Shown: positions 47,350 through 58,241 of the stretch, one piece after another
Layout of the letters: each line of letters begins with the position of its first letter
Position numbering within the stretch: position 1 is the first letter of the stretch
Source: Sycobia sp. Sy_11
Taxonomy: Eukaryota > Arthropoda > Insecta > Hymenoptera > Epichrysomallidae
NCBI GenBank assembly: GCA_018907035.1
Contig: JACCIC010000097.1
Span: 1,653,501-1,717,500, forward strand
Length of the DNA stretch: 64,000 nucleotides
Direction of reading: 5' to 3'
Program-made: the position numbers and the translations under genes
The notes under the pieces: generated by a model
What the model was told of the DNA's origin: nothing
Database searches by the model: none
What the model saw: only the letters and a program-made list of their open reading frames with translations

Positions 47350-50300
47350 TTAAAATAGGATCAGTTGGCCTGGTTCATCCTGGGCCATTCGCCTAGTTCT
47401 ATCGGCATATCTAAGTTTGGTCATCACCTCTTTTGCGATTTGCCTCATCTTATTGGCTTATTGATGATGTTCATCAAGTGCTCACGTTGTGTTCTAAAAC
47501 GAGGGCAGCTCACTAATATATGCTCGGCATCCTCGACCAAAGTCGGACAGATGGGGCAGAAATCATTAGTATCCAGGTGAAAGCGGTGGAAATAGGACCT
47601 AAAACAACCATGTCCAGTCAACAACTGAGTTAGGTGGAAATCTAATTCCCCGTGTTTCCTGTTGATCCATCTGTGTATGTCTGGAAGGATACGATAAGTC
47701 CATCGGCCTTTGCTAGAATCGGTCCATCGTTTCTGCCATATTTCTATAAAACGATGACGTTCCACATTTTGAGCACCTTGTAGGGAATCCACTGCGGCCT
47801 TACATATGTTATGCAGCCTAGCCAGTTCATCTGCAGCTAAATCGAAAGGAAGAATTCCGGCAAGTACCTCAGCTGCGTCGATGGATACCGTCCTGTAACC
47901 ACTAATAATACGTATACAGGAGCGACGACGGGTCGCAATGGCCAACTCACAATACGATTTAATTCCGCATGCATGATGCCAGATTGGTGCTGCATACATG
48001 CTGACAGAATTAACAACATAAGCTAATAGTTTCCTCTGGGGTGGACGTGGGCCACCAATGTTAGGCATGAGCCGACACAAGGCAGCTGAAACTTGTTGCG
48101 CTTTTTCGCCAGATATCTTTAGATGTTCTTTGAAATTTAACCTGGCATCAAGCTGGACACCCAAGTATCGTAAGGATGGCGCAGAACTAATGCGGCAGCT
48201 ACCAACTTTAAGAGTAATACTATCTACCTTCTTACGACTGCTGACAAGAACTACTTCTGTCTTGTGCTCCGCTAATTGTAGACCAGCCGTCTTAATCCAT
48301 CTACTGATGTTGCTGATTGCCTCATTGGCATTTTCAGTAAGTTCATCAAGGGTCTTAGCCGTCACTACTAGAGCGATATCGTCGGCGTACCCTACTGTTA
48401 TTGAACCAGGCGGTTGTGGAATCCTCAACACGCCATCATACATAATATTCCACAATATAGGTCCCATAACTGAGCCCTGGGGGACTCCCGCAGTAACCTT
48501 ATGCGATACAGTGCCTTCATCCGTTCGGTATAATATTATCCTATTCTCAAAGTAGCTGGCCACGACATTCTGTAAATAACCAGGTACTCCGAACTCTTTA
48601 AGAGAACTCATAATAGAAGACCAGCGCGCTGAATTAAAGGCATTCTTGACATCTAGGGCGACAATGGCACAATACTGTTTAGTGCCACCTTTCCATCTCT
48701 TACCACTGATTGCATTTCTTGCGGTACACACTACCAGTTTAATGGCATCGACTGTTGATTTTGATTTCCGAAATCCAAATTGGCGTGAGGATAAGCCGTG
48801 CAATCCTTCAGTGAATGCTTCCAGTCGGCTGCATATTATTTTTTCAAATATTTTACCTACCGTGTCGAGCATACACAATGGCCTGTATGATGAAGGATCA
48901 TCAAGTGGCTTATTGTCGTTAGGTAACAGGACTAACCTTTGAGTTTTTCAGCAATCAGGAAAAATACCCTCAAGAAGGCAAGCATTATATACTTTTAGAA
49001 ATATAGCTGGATTCTTCTGTATCGCCAACTTAACTGCCGCATTAGGGATACTATCAGGGCCAAGGGCAGCATTGTCTCTAGTCTTAGCGTAAGCATTATG
49101 TAGCTCCATTTCTGTTATAGGAGGTATATCGTCCGAGTGTTGCGTGCGCAGTACAGTCCCATGTATGTCATTGGGAAAGAGAGCGGAAACAATCTTGTCA
49201 ATCAATACCGTGCTAGTGGGTTGTATTGGTGCCCTACTCAATCGTGCCATGACTGTTTTATATGGTCGTCCCCATAAGTCATTGTTGGCCTCTGCACACA
49301 GTACAAGCCAGCATCGACGCTTGCTTGCCTTAATGGCCTCGACAAGCGCTCTCTGTGCTTCTTTAAATAAACTATTAAACGTATCACGATGGGTGCGGGC
49401 TCTTTGGGCAAGTCTACGTGCGCGATAACATTGTTTGCGCAATTCTGCAATTTCATTTGTCCACCAGTAGACAGATTGACGATGTTTAAATCCGCTCTTA
49501 GTCCTAGTCATCGATGCATCACATGCTTCAGAGATATGCTTCAGGAGTGCATTTGCCAGATGGCCTGGTGCACCATATTCTAAACGCTCTTCTGATATTA
49601 TAGTGGCGAACACTTCACAGCCTAGCGATCTGATGTTCCATTTCCGTGTGGGCATCCACTCATTGCACTTATTCTTTACTTTCTTCTCTGCAATCTCGTA
49701 CAAGATCGCCCTGTGATCACTGTGGATGTAAAGGTCGCTTACTCTCCAATTAAGGATCCGCTGAATCAAGTCATCACTGGCGAATGTTACATCAATGACT
49801 GATTGTTTATCACCCCTAATGAAAGTGGATTCAGATCCCTTATTAACCACGTGGAGTTGAAGAGAATTAAGGCCATCAAGCAGCATACTACCTCTGTTAT
49901 TTGTTGAAGCGCTTCCCCAGGCTGTGGACCACGCGTTAAAATCGCCACCGATTAATAATGGTTTCTTGTCCATGGCTTCATCAACTAATTTAGCTACGAG
50001 GATTTCAAACTGCTTGTCCGTCAAGCTTGGAGGAGCATATACACTAAAGACGTATATTTCTTGTATTTTAGCCCAGGATATCAATTCGCTCCGATGACTC
50101 GACTGCTTTAGTACCTGCCTATTTTGACCAATCCAGAGGGCAGGTCTATTGCTTGTGTCACTTATCCAGCGCTGTGGTCTGACCCTGTCACAATATGGTT
50201 CGGAGATTACAGCAATGTCTATTCTTAGCTCCTTTATTGTCTGTTTCAGCAGGTCATGAGCTGCTACGCAATGGTTGGTATTCAGTTGGAGTATTCTCAT
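47350..50300 (-). pseudogene. LINE ORF2 (endonuclease, reverse transcriptase), copy 2: one stop, one small deletion
   Basis: ATG at 50300 overlaps the ORF1 TGA. Endonuclease (about 1-230): QLNTNHCVAAHDLL, AVISEPYC, GGDFNAWSTAWGS, IHSDHRAILYE. A stop at 48948-48950 reads GIFPDC-stop-KTQRLVLLPN, where Trp is expected, a single base change. The same frame then continues through RT: GLSSRQFGFRKSKSTVDAIK, ALDVKNAFNSARWSSIM, AGVPQGSVMGPILWN and the catalytic VGYADDIALVV. The C-terminus has the CPICPTLVEDAEHILVSC finger. A deletion of roughly 50 bases near 47436, compared with copy 1, shifts the last codons. By family knowledge ORF2 nicks the target and primes reverse transcription there. Confidence 0.93.
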
Positions 50301-51667
50301 GTTTTATGTCTGTTTAAAAACTCCACGGTAATCGGGCACTTATAGCTGTATGCTGAATGGTTAATCTCCTTTTTTCCTTCGCATTTACAGAGTAAACAAC
50401 AGGGCCCGTTTACACACAGCTTGGATAGATGGTCTTTTCCACCGCAGTGCGTGCAAAGTTTAGTTCTGTCAGGGCCCGAGCACACGGACGCTAAATGGCC
50501 AATCTGCCAACACCTGAAGCAGCGCTTTATTTCTGTTTTTTTTCGAACTCTGCAGCTGACCCATCCGATTCGAACATGCCCTGCACGTAGTAGCTCAGCT
50601 GCGTGGCTATATGGTACGGACACCACCGCCGTCTGAGTACCCCCATAAGCTTGCCGCAAGGAACGAGCAATTAGTAGGTTAGTCTCCTTTAGCTCGAGGT
50701 GTGTTCTCAGAGCCTCTAATACATCATCCTTTGAAGTGACCTCATCTATATCTTTAATCTCCAATGTAATGAGATTAGTCAGGACCGAAGTGGATGCGCT
50801 ATGGCCAACCTTAGATTCAACAATGCGTGCCAACTCATGTGCATCTTTGGCTGTACGTTCTAACTGAAGTACAAGGGCACCGCTTGCATTTCTACGTATC
50901 CTGTTAACCTCATTCTTGACATGAGATAAATCCAGGTCATTCTTTATTTGACGCAGTACCTCCGCGTATGTAACTCCTTCATTGGCCTTAATCAAAATGG
51001 AGTTAGGCCTATTTCATCCATTAAGCCTGCGTGTACTAGATAATTCTTTATCTTTGCCTTTGGGCTTCTTACGCTTGATGGTCTGCCATTGATTTTCTTT
51101 GGCTTCAGACTTGCCTGTAGGTACTCCGACCGACTCTAGTAGTCTCCTTGAGACCAATGATGGTTCTTTCGTCCTTTTGTCATCTATGGTTTTAGGAGTG
51201 GAAACCATCAATTCTGCTGCGCTTCGTTTGGTGTCAGAGCATAGACTCGGCGTAGTCTGAGTCACCACTTCATGTGTACCAGGATGTTGATACTGTAATA
51301 GATCATCCTCTGCAATACTAATGCATTTATATGAGGCATTAATGAAACGAGCAAGATCCTTAATGGTCTTGTGCACGTTATGCCTATCTTTAACAAAGTC
51401 CAACAATTGGCTGATCTTCTCACCAAGTCGCTCCAGATGATTGTTTCTGCGCGTGATGGAGATTTCTCGATCCGTCGTTTCTTGATCCATCATGACATCT
51501 CCTTTAGTACCCAGTGTACTATCTATGATTATGTTTGATTTGCCCTCCCCAGAATCCGAGGGGCTACCACCGACCATAGAGGCTTGCACTCTATCGGAAT
51601 CGGTGAGGAGATTGACCGGTCTTGCCGGAGTTACTCCCTGGGGTATATCCTTGTTTATACCAAACAA
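50297..51667 (-). pseudogene. LINE ORF1 (Gag-like), copy 2: start lost and one stop
   Basis: Same product as 14236-15606. The ATG is TTG here (51665-51667), with no in-frame ATG just upstream, and a TGC has become TGA at 51014-51016 (NG-stop-NRP against NGCNRP). Downstream the frame is open through ILIKANEGVTYAEVLRQ and the zinc knuckles, where CTHCGGKDHLSKLC keeps all expected Cys/His residues. Confidence 0.9.
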
Positions 51668-51830
51668 TAGTCATAATTGGCCTTAAGTTCGGGAGGCCCT
51701 CCCTATTAGCTTTTTCTGTCCGCCCTGAGTATTTTATTTCCTCAGTGCCCTCTACAAATTGTAGCGAGCCATCCCCTATCCGCAACCTGGGGAGGCGCCA
51801 GATGGGAGAAAGCAACAAAACTCCACACTG

Positions 51831-51890
51831 GTGCGTGTGCGTGCGTGTGTGTGTGCGCGCGCGCGCGCGTGTATGTGTGTGTATACACAC
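51831..51890. repeat. (GT/GC)n at the 5' boundary of LINE copy 2
   Basis: gtgcgtgtgc followed by gcgtgtgtgtgtgcgcgcgc and tatgtgtgtg, a diverged purine-pyrimidine alternating tract. Confidence 0.85.
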
Positions 51891-52057
51891 AAAGTGAAGT
51901 ATGTTCTCGGTTTAGGATATTACGTACCAAGACTAATAAAATATGGTGTATATAAATGTCACTATTTACTTCCTGGCTTCCTATTTATATAAAACAAATG
52001 TTTATTATTATTATTAATAAATTATATACATAGAATTTAATTAATTAAATATTAACA

Positions 52058-52096
<39 letters not shown>

Positions 52097-53034
52097 TTTA
52101 ATAGATAATTTCTTATTCCAATAGTATATGCTCAACCATTTAAAATTTAACTTTCATATTATCTATATATTACACACTTAATTTGTATATAACAATTATA
52201 AAGAATATAAATTTAGTAATTACTTCAGAGGAATATGTGTGCACGTATGGGAAATAACACTCCTAAATTAATTTGAAATATTACTAAACTATTTATTAAA
52301 TAAACAATGACATAATAAACCTCCACTTGGTAAGTGGAAAAAAATCCCAAATAGATAATGAATAAGGTTAAACTAGAATTTACTGCTGATACTATAATAT
52401 TAACTATTGACAAGTACTTAATGAAAATATTAATAGATAATACAAGTAATTCGATCTACACACAATCTTAAATTTAAGGGCGCTCTTACCAAAAATACCA
52501 TTACATCTTTGGAGTATTCCTGCGCAATGATTGGAGCAACCTTGAGTATTAGCACTCACGTTGCTCGGAAATTTGCCCGGAAAGGATACTCTACAAGGGC
52601 AAGGTCCCTTGTACCGCTGATACATCGATTTTCTATAACTCAATTAACTAACTCTCTACACAAAACAAACTTACACGTAGAATTCACATGGCACATTTGA
52701 AAACACACTTCACGCCGCTACGGATAAACGCAGTACCATCTAACGCAAAAATACAAATCTAACGCGAAAATAGAAATCATACACGAAAAATACAATGGAA
52801 AAAATAGATAAAACACCTAATGCCGAGTACAACTTTAACGATACGATTCGCTTGAAGATCGAACCAAATGACATTTTTTCTGCTTTTTGACGCCTCGGAA
52901 ACGACGCGATGCAACGAGAGAGGGGGAAATATCTACCCGGACTTCAGATGGTGTTCAACATCAGTAGAGCCTTTCCTAGCCATAAACTAATCGAGACCGG
53001 AGCGTTTCTTTCTTGAACCAGTCATGCATATCTG
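51891..53034. other. Non-coding stretch
   Basis: AT-rich to about 52480 with a (TA)n near 52065-52091, then less AT-rich to 53034. The small ORF at 52404-52643 (-) has several Cys but no recognised domain. Possibly LTR-like, not demonstrated. Confidence 0.4.
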
Positions 53035-54020
53035 GATATGTCTCCACGTTATGGCTCAAAATGACTTACAGAGGTCATTTAGGGGTTAAATGACTATTTA
53101 GTAGCAGAAAGCCAAGAAATCCCAATTATTAAGAACTTCTAGCGTATCTGAAAAATACTAAAGTAATTTGATTTGGTAAGACAAACTTTATGATGGCGTT
53201 AAATTGACATTACCCTTGATTTTCAAAGTCATTTGAAGGTTATCTTGAACATAAAAAGGGACTCATTTTGTATTCCGGATTCTGGAGGAGCATTAAATTA
53301 CAAATCTGGAGATATGTAGAATATCCACGTCATGGTTCGAAATGATCTACATAGGGCACTTAGGGGCTATAAATTTAAAAAAAAAGTAATCCAACCGTTT
53401 TACAAGAGCAGCTTTTATTGCAATAATTTTTTGTAATGATTAGGAGTTTCGATACATGATTCATAGCACTTTCAGGATCGTTAATTGTACCTTAGAAGAT
53501 TTTGCTCACTATTCTTTTTAGGAACCAGTTCATTTAATTGCTTACTCGTATTTGCTCTTCTGTTTTCAAGAGTTAAGTGAAGTTCTCTTCGAAATTCAGA
53601 TAATTAAACATTTTTAATAATTGTACTTATAATCGTAATGAAAAATAGCACATCTTACTGAACGAGAAAGAATATCTTTTTTGATGATGCGAGAGTGGGG
53701 TTTGAATGAACGCCAAGGTCAGTTACACCTTCTACAATCCAAATGCAGAATTTAGTGCTAGTTCAAAATGGAGAATTACAACTAGGAGGCTTAATTTGGA
53801 CAACTAAAGTTAACCTTCAAATGACCTTGAAAATCAAGGGCAATGTCAATTTAACGCCACCATAAAGTTTGTCTTACAAAATCAAATTACTTTAGTATTG
53901 AGCAGATACGTTCAAAGTTCTTAATAATCGGGATTTCTTGGCTTTCTGCTACCAAATAGTCACTGAACTCCTAAATGACCTCTGTAGGTCATTTTGAGCA
54001 ATAGCATGGATAAATACCCA
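53035..54020. mobile_element. Non-autonomous DNA element with inverted repeats of about 210 bp
   Basis: 53040-53250 is the imperfect reverse complement of 53805-54015 (for example aagccaagaaatcccaatta against aatcgggatttcttggcttt, and ccttgattttcaaagtcatt against aatgaccttgaaaatcaagg). A partial third copy of the terminus lies at 53305-53375. The 550-base centre has no coding frame. Target duplications could not be defined. Confidence 0.7.
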
Positions 54021-54034
54021 AATGTAAAACTGTG

Positions 54035-54170
54035 CGCGAAGATGGTACCGAGGAACCTTTCAGATGAGTAAAAAGCCCACCGAATGAACATTGCTCAAGA
54101 TTGTCTCGAGCAGGTTGAAAGTGATCCTACTCTTCTCAATTGCATTATTACTGGTCATGAAAGTTGATTC
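54035..54170 (+). pseudogene. Mariner-like transposase fragment
   Basis: Plus-strand frames read VPRNLSDE, KAHRMNIAQDCLEQVESDPT and LLNCIITGHES, the linker and first catalytic site region of mariner-type transposases (ITGHES where ITGDES is expected). No ends. Confidence 0.65.
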
Positions 54171-54735
54171 TTTCATCATCAGATGTCAATCCAATGCCAA
54201 TCCAATGTGACGATGCCAGATTGAGTCTTCCACTTAGTACAGAGCTTCCTGCGGTGTTTAGAATCGTTGTCCTCTTGCAGAATCCAATTTTCATTTTGTC
54301 TGATGAACCGTCGTTTGGCAGATGGTAGTAAGCTTTTTTATAGATTTTGGTCATTTTCTCGGCATTTAGGTTGTCAATAAAGACGTGCAAAGTGCCGAAT
54401 CCCTTCTTTGAGAAGCAGATGCGAATACAGTCGAGTACGGTCCGCTAAATAAGCCTATTGATCGAAGTTCACCAGGCTGACGTGAGAACGCAACATGCCC
54501 ATATAGAACATTCATACGTAAAAATGGTATTTTCAAAATATCTATCAATATTCTCATGCGCCCAAACGAGTCGCTTTGTCACATGTTTTTCAGTCAACAG
54601 AGGGTTCTTCATTGTGTTGTGCCATTTCAGGCCATGAGTACGAAGATGAGTTTGCATAGTTTCATACACAGTGTTAAAGCAGGATTTCGCGAAAACAGAT
54701 TTACTCTTAATTAGAGCGAAATCTTTCATTACCTA
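54150..54735 (-). pseudogene. Tc1-like transposase remnant
   Basis: Minus strand. The order is TVYETMQTHLRTHGLKWHNT, NPLLTEKHVTKRLVWAHENI, VFIDNLNAEKMTKIYKKAYY, then in another frame a WILQEDNDSKHR-like block. This matches the helix-turn-helix to second catalytic aspartate stretch of Tc1-type transposases. Multiple frame changes and missing segments are present. It is adjacent to a mariner fragment on the opposite strand. Confidence 0.7.
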
Positions 54736-54739
54736 TCAT

Positions 54740-54990
54740 TAAAGTCCACCAGGTCTTTATTTGACTGACCGTAAATAAATATTAAATCTGCGTCGGCAAT
54801 AACATTTTTCCTACATAATATTATATTTATACTTTAGGTTAGGAAAACATTAGTTTAAGAACAATTACTTTCCTAATATATTTTTATATATTTATTGGCT
54901 CAAGCTTGTACATCTCGCACCTCTCTGTAATATCAAATTTCCGTATTACATTCCTATGTGTGTATGTATGTATATATACTACTGTATATA
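54740..54990. other. Non-coding spacer
   Basis: AT-rich, no gene. Confidence 0.5.
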
Positions 54991-55560
54991 AATATATGTA
55001 AGACTTTATTTCTAACTTTGGAAATCTTTATTTATTCTTCTAAATTGAATTCCCTCAAAATAATCTCCCCGGATGCAATGCAGCTATTCCAATGCTTTTA
55101 CCAATTTTCAAAACACATTTTATACTCGTATTCCAGAATGACTATCAGTTCCTTTTTCGATTTAGCTTTGATTTTTTCAATCGAATCAAAACCGTGTCTC
55201 CGCAGTGGTCTTTTCAGTTTGCTGAACAGCCATAAGTCACACTGTGCTCAATCAGGCGAGTGCGGTGGTTGCGGAACGATATTGGTTGAATTTTTGACGA
55301 AATGTTCACGTAAAATCAATGCAGTGTGAGGTGATGCATTATCGTGATGCAGAAACCAAGAGTTGTCTTTCTATAAATCTGGCCTTTTAGACGAATAGCT
55401 TCTTGACCTTGACTTCTCATCAACGACTTTCTTCAACATTCTGAATGTTCCGGCGGCCGATATTTCATTTGACGCATAAAAATCAATGCTACTTCTTCGT
55501 TGAATAATTTTAGACATATAAAAATCGAAGAGACAACTTTTCTTTGTTCACAAAACACAA
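54991..55560 (-). pseudogene. Mariner/Tc1-superfamily transposase remnant (rosa-like)
   Basis: The minus strand reads REHFVKNSTNIVPQPPHSPD, then a stop, AQCDLWLFSKLKRPLRRHGF and DSIEKIKAKSKKELIVILEY, ending near KKHWNSCIASGE. This C-terminal layout (NSTNIVPQPP, KLKRPLRG) is what I associate with rosa-type mariner-like elements. The catalytic Asp of DLAPCDF has a stop in front of it. The plus-strand ORF at 54958-55329 is its shadow. Confidence 0.65.
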
Positions 55561-55706
55561 GCGTAACTAAATGACAAATGAGTATAATTACATGTAATTT
55601 GGCACAGATAACTGTGATAGTACTACTAACTTAAAAATAAAAACATTTGTCCGAATCGATAAACTGGGGAAGTTTGAATTCAAAAGTCTTACTCATATTT
55701 GAACAG

Positions 55707-55710
55707 AGTA

Positions 55711-55753
<43 letters not shown>
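55707..55753. repeat. (TA)n microsatellite
   Basis: Pure TA run directly at the end of the array-bearing element. Confidence 0.9.
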
Positions 55754-55755
<2 letters not shown>

Positions 55756-55756
<1 letters not shown>

Positions 55757-56035
55757 GTACCCCTCGTCTCGGATTCGTTCGAGATAATAATTTCACGGAT
55801 TTCTGAAACAGTTCATTAATATCTCACTACAAAGCACTCTATATATAAAAATTTATATTACTATAAATAATTTACTGTAATTTACCAATCGTCGCTTCTG
55901 TATAAAAAGCTGCTTCAAAGCAGCGTCCAATTCAAAAAGCTGATATTTCGCCGACCATTTTATACAATATACATTTATACATGTACATATATGTGCATAT
56001 TACATACAGCTTCTATGGAAAAAATGTACTTTCGA
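55756..56035 (-). repeat. Terminal segment of the array-bearing element, right copy
   Basis: Starts at tagtacccctcgtctcg. A TCTCG-GATTCGTT-CGAGA hairpin lies at 55767-55784. On the minus strand this hairpin sits about ten bases before a ggggtactacta end, the layout of a Helitron 3' terminus (hairpin, then CTA-type end). The segment matches 4216-4440 inverted and 57570-57720 direct. Confidence 0.5.
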
Positions 56036-57275
56036 ATTCGAGCCGTAGAAAAACATGTCCAAGTGTCTCGAGACGACATTTACGGACAGTATCATGTTCG
56101 GCCGATAGAATATGTTTCAGAACGACTACTATAGAGAGTTTTGTATTGGAGAGATAGAATACAATGTCGACGTATTCAGTGACGACTTCTACTGGCAATT
56201 TGTGTGTTCGCATGATAGAATACGAATCTCTTCATAGAAATCGTCGCATCATATCTGAACATTGTCTTCTACCGCTAGAACACGTAACTCCCCGTAGAAA
56301 CTATCCCTAAGCAAATTCACATCATCTTCTAACGTCCGAACACAAAACTCTCCGTAGAAATTATCTTGAGGCACCTCGACATCGTATTCTACCGTTCAAA
56401 CATGATAATCCCCGTAGAAGTTATTCCGAAATACCTGGACATCATATTCTACCTTCCCAACACGAATATTCCCATAGAAGTCGTCTCCACATACCTGGAC
56501 ATCATTTCCTACCGACTAAATATAATACTGCTCTTAGAAGTCGTTCCAAAACACTTGGACATCGCCTTCTACCGTCCGATCATGAAAGTATGCGTAGAAA
56601 ATGTCCTGAAAAAGCTAGACATCGTTTCGTACCGACTAAGCTCAATAATCACCGTAGAAGTCGTTCAGAATCACCTGGCCATCTCATTCTATTATCCGAA
56701 CACAAATCTCTTAGAAGAAATCGTCGGTGAAGCACCGGGATATCGTACGGATGGTAGAATACGATGTCTTGGTATCTGGAGATGATTTCTATGAGGAGCT
56801 TCATGTTCGGACGTCTTCGCTTCAGGTGTCTCTGAATGACTTTTGCAGGGAATATCGCGTTTGGACAATGGAATACAGTGTCCAGGGGTCTGGCGATGAC
56901 TTCTAGGCAGAATATTGAGTGCGTACGGTGGAATAAGGTATCCAGATGTCTGGAGATGACTTCTACGGGGAGTTTCGAATTCGGATGATAGAACACGATG
57001 TCCAGGTATCTGGAGCCGACTTTTACTGGGAGTTTTGCGCTCCGACGGTGGAATACGATATCTAAGTGAACGATGTCCAGGACTCCCTGTAGAAGTCAGT
57101 CAAAGACACCTGGATATCATGCTCTACCGTGCCGACACCAAACTCCTTGAAGAACACTTGGACACCGTATCCGAACACGAAACTCTGCGTAGAAATCATC
57201 TCCAGATAACCTAGACACCGTGTTCTTCCGTTCGAACACGAAAATTCCTGTAGAAATTGTCTCCAATGTATTAAT
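56036..57275. repeat. Minisatellite of about 60 bp in four alternating orientation blocks, right array
   Basis: Same unit as at 3655-4215. Blocks by orientation: about 56036-56222, reversed 56222-56740, original 56740-57065, reversed 57065-57275. Typical pieces are cacctggacatcgtattct and accgtccgaacac in one orientation and gatgtccaggtatctgga in the other. Translation gives a 20-residue repeat such as VEVVPKHLDIAFYRP on the plus strand in block 2 (56366-56785) and on the minus strand in block 3 (56649-56996). Units are well diverged, so the array is not recent. Confidence 0.8.
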
Positions 57276-57289
57276 AGTTTAAACAGACT

Positions 57290-57529
57290 TCTTTGAGTTG
57301 TTATTTGTGATTCAAGACGCTACGTACTGTCCGCTGGTGAAACTGACTGCTAAGACCATTAATTTAATTTATTGATGAAAGTAAAATGATTTTCAATAAA
57401 AAACATAGCATATGTCCTTCTGACGATAATATAGCACCTATATGTCATATTTCAAAGCAATCGGTTTACTAGTTTCTTTGTTTATCGTGTACAAACAAAA
57501 ATACGCTTTGTCTTTATAAATTAGTATGA
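57290..57529 (-). mobile_element. Helitron-like 5'-terminal segment, copy 2
   Basis: On the minus strand it starts TCATACTAATTTATAAAGAC at 57529, follows copy 1 through 'acatatgctatg', 'cagtttcaccagcgg' and 'actattaata', and runs directly into the minisatellite. A (CATAT)n run lies just outside its start, as in copy 1. Confidence 0.5.
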
Positions 57530-57569
57530 TATGATATGATATGATATGATGTGACATGATATATATTAG

Positions 57570-57720
57570 TATCAAGCGGCTCGTCCGGAATAAAAATGTA
57601 ATCGATTTATTAAACCATTCAATAATATCTGTAAAAAGTACTCTATGTATGAATATATATTCATATAGATAATTTTACCTATTGTCGCTTTAGTATCAAA
57701 AGGTACTATCTCACAGCATT
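57570..57720 (-). repeat. Extra copy of the array-element terminus
   Basis: Diverged copy of 55756-55910 in the same orientation, placed just outside the Helitron-like start. It contains 'ataatatctgtaaaaag', 'tactctatgtatgaa' and 'attgtcgcttt'. Confidence 0.5.
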
Positions 57721-57782
57721 AACTTTAACATTAACCTGCATTAACTCTTATGAGAGACCCGCCGGAAATGATATTTATGTTA

Positions 57783-58000
57783 TTAATAACCCTCTCACAA
57801 AATGAAAGATCCGTTCCATAAATGAGCCGCGTATTGATTATTTTCTAAAGATTCAAATGATATCTTGAAAGTTAAGTGTCGATGGTAACTTTAATAACCC
57901 TCTCACAAAATGAAAGATCCGTTTCATAAATGAGCCGCGTATTAATTATTTTCTAAAGATTCAAATGATATCTTGAAAGTTAAGTGTCGATGGTAACTTT
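57783..58000. repeat. Tandem duplication, period 108 bp
   Basis: 57783-57890 and 57891-57998 are almost identical (ttaataaccctctcacaaaa begins each). No coding frame. Confidence 0.93.
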
Positions 58001-58170
58001 GAGGAGATATTTAATTATAAAATCGGTCATATCGTGTGTTGCCTGAAGCACAATGTCTGCCGCACAGGCGAGGTGGCAGATGACGTTCGACAATTCGACG
58101 CACACGTAATTAAAAATGAGATATTGAAGTATTATAACAGCAATTGTTATATTTGTAATAATTATATGTC

Positions 58171-58241
58171 ATAACCATAATATTATTACTATAATAATAT
58201 ATAGTAATAATATATAATTACTATAATAATATTATGGTTAT
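58171..58241. repeat. Palindrome
   Basis: ataaccataatattatta (58171-58188) pairs perfectly with taataatattatggttat (58224-58241), and the centre is also partly self-complementary. Confidence 0.85.

Larger units (their letters stand above)
47135..51830 (-). mobile_element. R1-clade non-LTR retrotransposon, copy 2 (near full length)
   Basis: Minus strand: leader (51668-51830), ORF1, ORF2 and an A-rich tail (plus-strand T's 47136-47167). It keeps the RT region that copy 1 lacks. Its 5' end again abuts (GT)n-like sequence (51831-51890, partly CG-rich), its 3' end (GT)n. Confidence 0.9.

Noticed and set aside
47837..48555. ORFs overlapping LINE ORF2 (47837-48019 and 48058-48555)
   Set aside because: Shadows of the RT/C-terminal frame, which has the YADD box and the finger motif.
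56366..56785. 139-codon ORF with 20-residue repeats
   Set aside because: A 60-base unit keeps any frame open, the repeat runs on both strands, and there is no start context or splice signal; treated as DNA repeat, not a gene.
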